Shown in pieces: positions 1-11,568 of a DNA stretch of 64,000 bases (position 1 is its first letter; the number at the start of each line of letters is the position of its first letter). The notes beneath the pieces are model-generated. The model did no database searches. It was not told where the DNA came from and was given only the letters and a program-made list of their open reading frames with translations. The translations under genes were made by a program, and so were the position numbers. The stretch is from positions 26,028,033-26,092,032 of the forward strand of contig NW_019211455.1 of the NCBI RefSeq assembly GCF_002443255.2, read 5' to 3'. The DNA comes from Varroa destructor (Eukaryota > Arthropoda > Arachnida > Mesostigmata > Varroidae).

Positions 1-1507
1 ACATACTTGCTGGAACGACCGATGCGAACTTGTACTTCAACTACTAAGTTACGATGTAATTGGATGGGACCGTTTATTAGTATCGTTCAAATCTGCCGTG
101 TGGATTCGTTCAATTGACGACCGTTTTTAGACGGACGGTTTATGAGAATTGTCATTGTTTACTCATGCACTTATCGATCGAATCGGATCTGCTGCCACTT
201 AAATATTTCTAGGCAGAAAGTTTTTTTTGCAGTACTTTATAAGGATGACAGTCTGCATGTGCGCTGCTACCGTGTCCTATCGTCCTAATGAGAGTACGTG
301 GACAATTGTGCAATTAACGCTAAGTTATTTGTTACACTGCCGGTCCTATCAAGAAGTTGCACAATGATTTTTGCTGATGAAACTTACTGTACTGCATTGT
401 ACAGTGAGAACACACACAGCCTCTAAAATGGAAGTTTTATTTTCTCAAAATCAACTGTAGATTAACGAAAATGAACCCAAATCTCATGCGAGCCAGCATG
501 CGTTCATTGTGTACCTCTACCGCTTGCTATATACAACGCGGTAGCAATACATATTTCAAGCTGATGTTTGAGTCATTGTTACTCGTGTATATTGTGTGCT
601 CTCCACCGTACAACAAGCTGCCGGAGCTATCTTCGTTAGTAACATGAAATTTGTTCTGTTTCGTTCCGTCTTTTCTGCGTTGAGCGTTTTTCTGTAGTGT
701 CAAACGAGTAGTGCGCTCTGAAGCCGGCAGCTGAACGCATTCATACTGATGACCGCAAACGTCATCGATTCTTCGAACGTAGTTTAGGTTCGTTTCTGTG
801 TTTGTTGCGGCCGTTGTGTCCACCATCGTTATTGAATTGTTATTGCTCAAATGATTCCCATTCGTGTGAGTGGTAACTTTGTTCCCGATGCATTCTTGTT
901 TATGTCACTAGGCCATCCACTTACAAAGGAAAGCGGGTTGCTGGCGAAGTGACGCATCGCGCTGGCCCGCGTAATCGTTGTTTCCACCGCAACGGCACGC
1001 GTTATCCACCATAAATTCCTTCTCCTTGTAAATTGCTTGTGTCTGGTGCAGTTTTGGTTTTCTGTATGTACGGGCGTATGTTTTCATTTGGTTTCCACTG
1101 CGATCAGATGCTGCTGAAGTGACGGGGAACGAATAAAACTGCAGACAGTCAAGAGAGTGCAGATTATTCAGTCATTTTACTACATGTTTTGCTTCTTTGG
1201 CAATTGCTATCGGCTACCAGCGACATCGGGGCTGATGGAAGCCATGACGGTTCATTGAATCCATAGGATTCGAATCAGACGTTGCGATTAGTTCGTGATT
1301 TTAACAGAGAAAACTCAAACAAAAATCATTTGCAACAAACTTGGATAAAAGCAAAAGGAAAAACTTACGTTAGATATTTCTTACTATTATAATTTACAAG
1401 ATAATCTGCTGGACAGCGGTATATTTGTGCCGCTAAATGGGTATCAAAAGTTTACCTTTGCCTATCCGTTTCACTCGATTCTGGAGTATTACCTGAACGT
1501 CTGTATG

Positions 1508-1756
1508 TCATGGGTATGTATCTTGTCGTATATTATATAATTTCTTGAAAATAATGAGGAAGACGTGATTCGCTTTCGCCGTGATAAATCTGGTGGAAAC
1601 AGTAGGGGCCGACATTTCTAGATTCGCAGACAGCTTCTGCCGCTTATGTGTGCCATCGTCACGGCGGCGGTGCTGATTCGTCGTCCTAGGGCAGCAGGCC
1701 GCAACATTTACGCAGGCGACACTGCCGAAATGTTGTTTGTCGTTGGACGGGGTCGC
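1508..1756 (-). CDS. Weak candidate terminal exon, unknown protein
   Basis: On the minus strand a good acceptor (cgcttcatcttcacag) is followed by 82 open codons ending in TGA at 1510-1508. The product starts ATPSNDKQHFGSVACVN, contains RTTNQHRRRDDGTHKRQK and ends NIRQDTYP. The GC content of the first half (1600-1756) is higher than its surroundings. No upstream exon or homology is recognised. Confidence 0.18.
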   Translation of the reverse strand, partial: ATPSNDKQHFGSVACVNVAACCPRTTNQHRRRDDGTHKRQKLSANLEMSAPTVSTRFITAKANHVFLIIFKKLYNIRQDTYP

Positions 1757-3929
1757 CTGTGAAGATGAAGCGACAGCAAGTGAGCACGATAGACAGATCG
1801 TGCATTGTATTATATTTACTTATAATATATTATAATATATATATATATATATTAGTGCTAATTTACCCATAATACAACGCATTTTCTTGCTAGTATGCTT
1901 ATTATTGTTATTGTCGAGAAGAATAACTGCCAAAAGAGGTGCCGTTGGTTTTCTTTGTTTGCGGAGAAAATTCATGGTAGGCAGTCGACAACCGGATGAT
2001 CATCATCGTTACAAGTTTGCAATATTGATGCCGCCACGATACCGCAATACGATAACGTAAGACACACAGTACAGAGCCATAAGACAATGAGCATTTCGAC
2101 AGTTATGACCACTTATGCCCACCGATTAAGTTTTTGTCAACACAGTTTGTGAGTGAAGATTAAGCACAGATCGCCGATCCGGGCATTTAGCGCCAGCGTT
2201 GTTGACGTGCTTAATAGTTGCGTTGTAGAATCCATCAGCAGAGTGTCATTATAGTCAATTATTAGTCAATATATAAGGAAAAGAATGGACGCTGGAAAAA
2301 TTGCTGAGCGAGTCGAGGAGCTGTTGTATGTATTTCTGGAGCTCCTGGCTGACCCCTTGGCTTAGAGGGATTAACCATTTGAATTTAAAACACAACAGTT
2401 TGAAACACATTTCGTGACCACGTGGTTTTGACATACTTGTATGTAACGCCTCCTTAAAGTAGTTGAGCTATTACACGCCATATCCCTTCAAACCGAAAAA
2501 CGCGTACTTGGTTTTTGAAACGTAAATAAGCTAGCTTTGTTATTAGCTCTATCCAAATGTGGCCAGTTGTCCAGTACTCTTGAAACACATAGTATTTTGG
2601 TTAGCAAAGCGATGATACTCAGCTTCAAAAGTGCGGAAAACCGCAGTTTCTGGAAGCTTTTGAGTAGAATCTATGGGTGTTGTTTCATTCCAATGCGCGT
2701 CGGTGCGGCTTTCCGCTTGCCTTACCATAGCAATAACACTAATCATAATATTATATATAAATCGATAGGCGACGGATAAACAGCAGACAGCCGTAAAAGC
2801 GTCACGCGAAAATGAGAGAACAGCAGAACATAGGCCAGCTTTTGATTTTTAGGGCCACTCGTTTGGTTGTGTAGTCGAGCCTGTTCTCTGCTGTCGACGA
2901 GTGGAATCACGAGTGCCGATCTCGTACCACTATCGGTCATAAAGATTCCACAAACTGACTCACAAAGACCGAACTGGAAAGAAAGAAGCACGAATTTGTA
3001 GTAAAAGTGGGCAGGGCTTAACACGCAGAGGACAGCGTCGTTTAGCCATTCAACGTAAATGAAGTCCACAACTTTTATTTGCTGCTTGTTTTCATTTGAA
3101 TCAGTGTTATAGTATCATGGCTAATAAAACCCCTGACTATAATTCGTACGAAAACAAACATCCAACACGTTGCGATGAAACGTCGACCTCGAATTGTACC
3201 ACATATTGTCGAAAGGTGGTCGGCCACGTTGATAAAATATTAGGTTTCCCTATTCAACATACGCATTAGGTCGCGCGTATGCTAATTAGAGAGATTGATT
3301 TTGTTTCAACATCAGCAACGACTTTCAGCCACCTCAAGACCTATTTAAGAACCAAAGGGGCAGGCCTTGACTGAGGGTATGTATAAAGAAGCTCTTGTGA
3401 ACCGATACGTTAGTTCGATCAAGTGCTTCCACTTCCTCATCCTTAGAACACTTAATTGAAAAATATTTGTCGACAGACAGCTAATAGCCAGGACGAATCC
3501 CTCTTTTCATTTAGGTTCGTTCGTGCAAATCTTTTCACGGAAACGCAACACGCGGCAGAATACTTTCGTCCCCTACGTGGGTTAACTTCTAATCAGATCG
3601 AAGATCTCATATACAGTAAGCTGAGCCGCCGGGTTAGTATACCAGGTCTTTGCCAACAGATTGCGCTTTGATAAAGGCTAAAGGGAAACAACCCTCGTGA
3701 GCAGATCCCACCAATCTGCCGTGAGACGAGCCGAGTTTAACAGCAAATAAAGGTGCTCGAACGTACAGAGATCGACCAAATCCCATCCCACATTATGCAC
3801 GAGTACGTTGCTCGGAAGGTTCGAACGCCTGTACAATGCGGGCGGGAACGAGAAAATTTTTTTTTCTTTTAGAACCGATATCGCCGGTAGGCATTCTAAC
3901 GGACGCCTGGCTGGCTCCCAGCACGAGGC

Positions 3930-4050
3930 GAGGTCCGTCCATGCGCGGGTTCGAACCTAGACCATAAGGTGTCCCTAAGATTAGCAGGCAGTTCGTTTCC
4001 CACCAACCTATCAGGGGTATGCGTAGAACTTTGGAGACGGGGACTTATAC
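3930..4050 (-). other. tRNA-like fragment (possible SINE head or pseudo-tRNA)
   Basis: On the minus strand ggttcgaaccc matches an RNA polymerase III B-box. About 45-50 nt before it, the sequence gcctgctaatcttagg can form an anticodon-like stem-loop similar to tRNA-Ser(GCT), preceded by gataggttggtggga that loosely resembles a D-arm/A-box. The acceptor stem does not pair, so it is not a functional tRNA. A second ggttcgaac occurs at 3819-3827 on the plus strand. Confidence 0.25.
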
Positions 4051-4054
4051 ATTG

Positions 4055-4159
4055 TATTGAAGAGAATCTGTATTCAACCAATACAGATAAAAGATATACA
4101 TTTAGGAACAGAAATGCTATCTTTTATTTGTATTGGTTGAATACAGATTCTCTTCAATA
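4055..4159. repeat. Long near-perfect hairpin, 42-nt arms
   Basis: Left arm 4055-4096 and right arm 4118-4159 are reverse complements at 41 of 42 positions, with a 21-nt loop. Each arm also contains its own small palindrome (tctgtatt...aatacaga around caacc in the left arm), so alternative cruciform folds exist. It could be a fold-back mobile element remnant or the source of a hairpin RNA. Confidence 0.95.
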
Positions 4160-6511
4160 TATGTCGCGTATAGTTCCATTGTGTGTACTGGACACACTCA
4201 CTCGTACATTACACGTTTCTAGTTTTTCTCACATGTCAAATAATTCTAATTCAAACACACTTTAATTGTGTGTAATATATCCGTTGTCATTCAATAGAAC
4301 CATGTGTGTATGCTAAATATGGACAGAGAATCGGCTGATCGCCGCGATGTTCACGAATGCCCCCCTGTTACGACTCGTTTGCAACAAACATTCTGTGCAT
4401 GTTATTGCTTATGTGCTGATCAATTAAAAAACAACGGAAAAGTATTTTCGCACGTGCCTTTCTTGTACACATGCTCAGATCCCTAGCAGATAGTAGTTAG
4501 GTGCGGCGCTCTATCGGATCGTACACGTGAAAAAAGGAAACCACGTGCGATACTGTCTAGTACATACACCGGTGCAGCTGAGCTAATTGCCTGGCAATAA
4601 TAATAATCGTCTATAGTTATCGTGCACATTTACCAGAAGCAGAACAACATGGTCTGCACAAGCCCGCGAGAAATTTGAAAAATTTTGAATATAGTAAAGG
4701 CAATACGTATACGCAAATGGAAGAAAGCGCCTTGGCATGTTAATTTTCAATGGCTGCGAATATATCTTAGATATTGCAAAGTAGTATTGAATTATTTGTG
4801 CATGCGGCTACACCGTTTAAAATACGATAGCGATAGCTTTTATGAGGAGAAGGCGTTTACAAAGCGAAGCTGCGTCCTCTGACACTGTTGCTATGGGGCC
4901 TATTTTACTTGGCCTTATTAATGTGTTGATGTATATCGTACTTCCCTGTACATTTTGCTTCATATTTTTGCTCCGTATTTCTTAACGTGATTTTTCTTCG
5001 GTGGCTCGTTCGTATCAATAAAATTGCTTCTTCATAAGTACAGATAACAAAAGCAGCCAATATACAATACTTTATCGCAGAGAAAGCTCATCAGATTGCA
5101 TTGATACATTATCAAATAAATGGATTGTGCTTCTCCTGCGTCTTCGTTTTTACACTGTACCCTTACGTAGAAATTTTAGTAGATTATACGATCTTGAATT
5201 GGGTGTCAGCAAGTACCTTAAAAGGGAACAACCCAGGCAATATATTGGTTGCAATTAATATGGATACAGCATCTAAAGCCTTATTAAAATCAATTGTACA
5301 TATAGACTTGGGTTCTAAATAGCTCGCAGTGCGTCTTCTCCGCCTTTGTAGAGATGATATTCGTTGTTAGCACCATAGTTTTCTTTTGCGGGCATTTAGA
5401 ACCTGAGCTATCACTATGAGGTATATAGTAAAAAAGGGGTTGCTACTAATATTGCCAGGCTATTCTATCTGAGAGGGGTATTTTGTCTACACGAGAAGGT
5501 CGAGAAGGCAAACAGGCTTGCGGACAGATGGGCGAATTGGTCAGAACGACTAGGAGTATCTATCTAACACGATCTCTTCAGGGACATTGACTGTCGCAGG
5601 GGGTGAACACTTAAAGAACACACACTTTTTCTCGAAGTCTGTTGCAAACGCTCTTTTCTGTGCGCGATCAGAAAGAGAAGACAATGTGGGACGATCGTGA
5701 TCGGACAGATCGTTAGAGATTTGCTTAGAGCTTTTTCTAGCAAGCTTTATTCCCGGTCAAAGTTAATTAACAGTGTTTGTTTGTACTCCTGTATGGAATC
5801 ACGACTCAGTCAGTCTATTAGCCGACAGAGAGACCTTTAAAATACGTTCACCAGGGTTTCTGCACATTCTCGAAGGAGGTCCTCACCTATTACGAAATTG
5901 TGAAGGTAACAAACAGATCAGACAACATGGCTCAATTAAAGTTCGATTTTTCTCTAGTGACAAGACTTGTGCGTATACGCCTGGCGGACTCGGAACTACC
6001 AACCAGTGCTCAAAACAGCCACCACAGGCCAGCATCTGGCTATTGTATTTGATCAGCAACTGTCGTGATCATCATTATTATTCTTATTGCTTATTGCGGT
6101 TCAAGGTTATTTCTATTCGGGTGTAAAGTTATATCAACACAAATATGCATCCATTTCTATGTAACATGTATAGGCATATAATAAAGGAAGCTAACTATAA
6201 ACGATGAGAACAAGATATGTGGGATATCCAGCGCGGACTAAATATCAGTGTGCGTTTCTTATGTGAAAGCCTCCTCTGCGACAACACTATAGCTAAACAA
6301 ACATGTTTAAACTGTTGTGGTCGAGAGGGTAACTCACGAAGTCTAGTCTCACCCTTTTTTTTTTGTGATAGACTACTGCAACTCGGTCTAGCATGCTCCG
6401 AATGAATCTATGCACTATTCTTGTCACGTCCGAGTCCTGGGCCCACCTTGGGGCACTGTGTCTTTCAATTGGGGCATATTCGTAAATTTTTGTTTGGCCT
6501 GGTACCATCTT

Positions 6512-7140
6512 TTACACACAACGCCACACATTTTCGGTCATATTCAAGTCGGATGAATTTCCAGGCCATGTCAGCTCTCCGACATCAGCAACGTTTAATA
6601 CCTCAGAGGTATACTGCCGTGTGACATGATTTGTCGTACGTAGTTACCAGCAGGCAACCATGCTAGTTCCTGCGGCGACATTGGACAGATTCTAGATTGA
6701 CTCACTATATATTGTCGTCTTTCAATAATCCTGTTGGTGAAATGAGCCGTTTCTGTGCTGTGGATGGAAATTACAGTCTACACCATTGTTTTACTTGTTG
6801 GATCGCGAAAGACTCGTGTGATCTATCATCGAAACGCCTATACAAGCGCTGAACGTTACCACTCAAACCTTCGCAAGTGCGATTCATCTGAAAACTGTTT
6901 TATTCTATTCTTCAATTGTCGAACTTTTTGTTGTTGGGCTCATTTGAAACACATATACTTCCCTGTACAGCTTGGCCGAAATGCTTTGACTGCTTTAGGA
7001 TAGCATAGGAAAGTCCTTATAGAAATAGTGACTCCACGCCTTGTTGGCGCAGTTACGAATCTGTCTTTCTGTGGGGTAATCAGAATCATCCGCTCTTCCT
7101 CGCTGCATTGTGTACCATCTTCAATTCTTGTTTCCTGTTC
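6512..7140 (-). pseudogene. Decayed Tc1/mariner-family transposase
   Basis: On the minus strand a degenerate DDE transposase can be followed across frames. From 7140 downward one frame reads ERMILITPQKDRFVTAPTRR, then GVTISIRTF, AFRPSC, an in-frame stop, QLKNRIKQFSDESHLRRFEW and a stop (FSDES, the second catalytic Asp, at about 6894-6880). After frameshifts, ELTWPGNSSDLNMTENVWR appears at about 6521-6577, matching the WPxxSPDLNPIENxW block that carries the third acidic residue. The upstream helix-turn-helix part is only faintly visible between 7140 and 7250, and terminal inverted repeats were not identified. Stops and shifts mean it is inactive. Confidence 0.82.
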
Positions 7141-8772
7141 TTTTTAGTGATAGACGGCTCACTCAGCGATTTCTTTTCGTAATAGCTTTTTTAAAATTGG
7201 CTGCCTCGTAGTTTCACTACGAATAATATATAGTCGAGAAAAGCAAAAGTGACTAAGATCTATTTCGGAGTAATCTGTAGTTACAACGATGTCGCTAGTA
7301 TCAAATAGATGACCACTATAATTGCCTGAATAACTACATTATCTCAAACAATGTAGGGCTATCCGTGAACGAAAGAAAGCAAAATCAAATGCCCAATGTA
7401 AATTGAACGCCGCTGCGGAGATATGTCCCGTCGAACTTAACAGTGGGCGGAGTTTTTGGGTAGCTAATTTATTTGACCCATGTCGGGTATACACATATGT
7501 AGCCCTAAAGTACCCCGGGTCGTACTTGTTCACTTGAACCTTCAGTGCTTACATGATGACCGTGTTATTACCAGTAAATGTTTATATGTCATTGTCGTTG
7601 CTGTTACACGTGTCGAATATTTATACAGAAGAGGAAGCTGATCTCGAAAACTGTCTATTTTTAAATATTTTTTTTTTTGCCAATTATGAGCATTTTGACT
7701 ATGGTCAGTTTCGGCTCGCTGTGATTGTATCGACCAAACGATCCGTTTTTGCAATAATACTACATATCCATCAAGGATCACTCCTGTCAGCCGCTCGTTA
7801 CTCGTAACCGATTTGCTCGAGGATGAATCCTGATACGATAGCATAGCTATTGCGGTCGATATAATATACAAAAGCTATTCTCTTGCATAGACAGCGCTGG
7901 GTTATCGTTGTTTTACCAGCTCGATATGCATACCCAGTTTGGGATATAGTATGGATTGTTCATTTTTGTGGTCACACTGTTTCTCTTCCGTAAAACACCG
8001 ACGGTAGTTGGCGGTATGGGTATTTGTTAACATTAGTCTACGCCGCACAATCAGATGGTTTCAAACTGCTGTAACATCATGCCCATATACAATTTAGCTA
8101 TTGGTTCTCGACGGTTCAGCTACCACTAGCATTGTGTACTTATATTACCTAGCTCAAGCTACGTTTTATTGTCGATTAGACCCATCCAGTGTTAAGCTCG
8201 GTTCACTATCAAAAGATTTTTTTGCAGTCTATAGTTTTGATAGGTTCATATCGTACGTCATCCCTCTCAAGCGGCTTCCGTCGTTCGGCCGATAATAGAC
8301 TAGCTTTTAAACATAAAAATATGTGAACGGGGAAAAAAAATTGACAATTCATCTCTTTATTTAGATGTACTACAGTGAAATTGTGCTTAACAGAGCCATG
8401 AAATTCTTGCGACATTTTCCGAGGGTCAAAAATGACCGCTGTAGGTGGTTAGCCAGCTGGAATTTCGTATATTTTTATCTTTTGGTTTAAGGTACTCCAC
8501 CATTCGAGATCCTTCGGCGGACATCAACATAGTATGCGATATTTCGTATCATACGATGATTTCCGAGCAAGTTGACTCAGACAATGTAAACAGAATGACA
8601 AAAATCCTCACGAAAAACGTTTCCATTTGTTAGTTTTGCTGGCGTTTTTTTTCCGCCGTCTCGTTTGATTCCATTGACCTGTGGCTAAGAATGACATTCG
8701 CTTAGTTCACGGTGATGAAAGTTGCGAGTGTGCAGATAAGTGCCCTCTTTGCTGTCTGCTTTGAAGAGCGAC

Positions 8773-8955
8773 TTAGAAAAGGAAAACAAAAGCTCGAAGG
8801 GTTGTGGCCACCTCGTCGACGAGATCACGCTTTTCCTTAAAGGCTGAACAGGCCATCGAGAACGCGTCTTTGCTTACTACTGTAATGAAGCACGCTCTGG
8901 GAGTAAGTGCACGTGCCTCATGCATACTATTGCGTCGAAGGCGGACTTCCGAACG
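8773..8955 (-). CDS. Weak candidate coding segment
   Basis: The minus strand stays open for 125 codons from about 9150 to TAA 8775-8773. The GC-richer last 61 codons, after an acceptor-like ccactgctcag at 8957-8956, read RSEVRLRRNSMHEARAL and SMACSAFKEKRDLVDEVATT. A consensus donor (cg|gtaagt at 8985) lies only 30 nt before that acceptor, too close for a normal intron. Function unknown. Confidence 0.15.
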   Translation of the reverse strand, partial: RSEVRLRRNSMHEARALTPRACFITVVSKDAFSMACSAFKEKRDLVDEVATTLRAFVFLF

Positions 8956-11083
8956 CTGAGCAGTGGGGGAACGGCAAGGACTTACCGTTCGGCAGGGCCA
9001 GGTTCTATAAGCAAAGCATGTTTGTCCCGTCATATGTATCATCAAGTTATATATATCATGTTCAGCATGAGTGGCCTCACTGTCACCATAATATGCTTTA
9101 GCCTCTTGCCTAGTACTTCGTTCATCTTTCCATAAAAGTTTTACGAACAAAGCAGGTAGCTGTAATTATAGTAGTCAAGGCTGCAACTGAGTGAGGTTTG
9201 ATTGTAGGAATTAGTACACTAACTATGAAACTCATTGTCGGCGTGCATCATAAATATGGATGCGTGTTAAAGAATTAGATTCGAAGTACAGCCGGACACG
9301 AAATATAGGAGTAATAGGCAAGACTTTTCAGCAGCTCCGATCGTAAGTAGCGTCAAGCCTGGGCGTTCATACCATTTTATGTAAGATTAGCAAATTGCGA
9401 GCGTAGACAGCATTGGAATTTTCTAAAATCTGCCCGAAAAAAAGGAATTCAGAAATGTATTTTGTTATGAAAGAGCGATAGGCAACCGATACGGCCGTAT
9501 CACTACATCGATTTAGAAGGCCATAACAAACAACCATTGCCATGATAATAATGACTGTCATCATCACCACTCGTAGTCTGATTAAACGGTGCTACGTTAT
9601 TTTTTCCATATATAGATTCGCTAAACGGTCTGATTTTCGCTAGGCAGAGGTTTTCCAACTCATCTTCAAGAGAATCCACCGGCGTTTATAATGTGTTGTG
9701 TTGAGTTAATCATATCCGTAGACTTTAAAGAGTGAGCTTGCTTTCTGGTTGAGTCTCCATGACGTAGTTGGGAAATCTCTCTATGCAGACATTACTGTCG
9801 GCTTTCCATATAATACCTACGAGTGTCAACAATAAAAGCAATTCAAACTTGGACAGATGCATTGCAGTTCTCATATGCTGTCAAAAACAGGAGCAGAGGA
9901 GAAAAAGTCGGAACTTTCACCGATGCGCCAATCGACCTCGCCCAACGGTTGATGCGAAGTCATTGACCTCTGACGCAGCTTGGCTGGACCCAGATGGGAC
10001 TCACAGCCCGCCATTAGCCGTGAAAAGGAAGGAGTAATCGATGAGTAGCGAATAAATTTCTTTGGGCAAAAACGTGAGGAAAACACGCCGTAGCCGAGGC
10101 TACCAGCTGTGGCGTAATGCAAAAACGATAAATCGTTCCTTGCAGATAAGGTCGCCAACTTGTCCTTGTTTTTCGGCTATTCTAATAATGCCCTGTCGGT
10201 CGCTCCTGGTTGGTTTCTATCGTAGTTAACAGTCTCTGGTGCAATAATGAAATCTCATCGTGAATAGAGTCGTATTGGAGTATTCTACCCAAAACCTTCA
10301 AACTCAGAGCATAAGACTTAAAAAAGCAATGATTGTCTGAGCGAATCAAATGTCTTCATTATAAGGTCCTCTTGACTGAAATTTTTCTTCATCAACAAAT
10401 ATTTAATTTGCACCAGTTGCACGCTGGCGAGGTCTATACGGTGGTAAGTATAAAAAATCTTGTTCTCGTACATGCGAAGCACACGCCTCCCGATAGAGAG
10501 GTAGGTGTTCGCGGGTCGTCTGAATATGTAATTTAATTAATTACATGAAAAATACTACTGCAACTAACTTAAAATTATCTATTTATCTATATGACCACGA
10601 AACTTCATGAAAACTGTTTGACACGAACCACTTCCGACGCTAGAATATACATGGATTTAAAAAAGTTTAAATTTTACCCAAAGGCGTTGCAGAACATGTC
10701 CGGACGTCGGTTAAATATGTAAAGGAAGATGTGCAACCTTTCTCGATTTTTTGTATCTTCAAATAAACAATTATACATTATTCTCTCACACTCACAATAA
10801 TAAATTGAATCCAAAGTAATGTCGAATTTTGTTTGATCTTACAACAAGAAGAGGAAAAAACGGCAAATTATAGTGAATTCAAAAAGGTCGATGGGCTAAG
10901 TAATGGATAACCCGCTGGAGCTATACGGCTACACGTTGCGTGAACTCCGGAAAAATACATAAAAAAAAAAAAAGAAAAAGTTTCGCGTGTTTTAATTCAG
11001 TGTGTATCCGTATGATCTTTTATATTGTACTAATTAAAGCCAGACGCGCTCATGACGTTTCTCCATTAGCGTTTCTAATAGGT

Positions 11084-11140
11084 ACACACACACACACACA
11101 CACTCACGAACACACACATGTATACACAGACACACACATA
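11084..11140. repeat. (CA)n microsatellite, imperfect
   Basis: An uninterrupted CA run at 11084-11102 followed by interrupted CA/TA units to 11140 and a (TA) rich end. Confidence 0.9.
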
Positions 11141-11292
11141 TATGTATATATCTCAGCGTCTAATACCAAGTACTGAAGCAGTCGTCTGGTTGATTTTGAC
11201 TAGTTAGAATCGAGTGTACGCAGGATCTGGTCTGAGCTGGCCACTGCCATATTCGCTATAACTAGCCATTGATGGCAATGTCCGGATGGGCG

Positions 11293-11568
11293 TTATCCGG
11301 CAACAACGTCAGATCGCTGGATGCATTGCATCGCTGTTTGGTTTGGCCGTTCGTTTCGACTTCGGCGTGACACGCTTGTCAACTGAACAAGGACAATACA
11401 ATGTTTGATGCTGTCTGTATGGTCTGATACGTGGATACATGAGGAGGCGGAGTAAAATGCAGCCGGTAAGACTTCGTTGATTCGGGATATTTGTTGAAGG
11501 ATAAGTGAACTGTTAATGCAAACAACAAGAGCCAACAGTAAACTAGCAAAAGAGAACATGGGCGCCAT
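11293..11568 (-). CDS. Candidate 91-aa ORF with signal-peptide-like N-terminus
   Basis: ATG at 11568-11566 (context gctgcaATGgcg, A at -1 and G at +4) opens 91 codons to TAA 11295-11293. The N-terminus MAPMFSFASLLLALVVCINS is a convincing secretion signal in form: short n-region, Leu/Ala/Val core, small residue end. The remainder has four Cys in total including C17 and a dibasic SRRSR stretch that a prohormone convertase might cut. No family is recognised, no splice sites or promoter were established, and an ORF of this size can arise by chance. The product might be a small secreted peptide or nothing. Confidence 0.25.
   Translation of the reverse strand: MAPMFSFASLLLALVVCINSSLILQQISRINEVLPAAFYSASSCIHVSDHTDSIKHCIVLVQLTSVSRRSRNERPNQTAMQCIQRSDVVAG

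Larger units (their letters stand above)
1..6500. other. Left flank, mostly non-coding
   Basis: AT-leaning DNA with a (TA)n tract near 1830-1852, a CpG-richer patch at 930-1020 and the items listed separately at 1.5-1.76 and 3.9-4.16 kb. A minus-strand frame at 527-850 (first ATG at the ninth codon, MVDTTAATNTETNLNYVRR) has a plausible composition but no recognised homology or splice sites. Otherwise nothing is supported. Confidence 0.4.
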
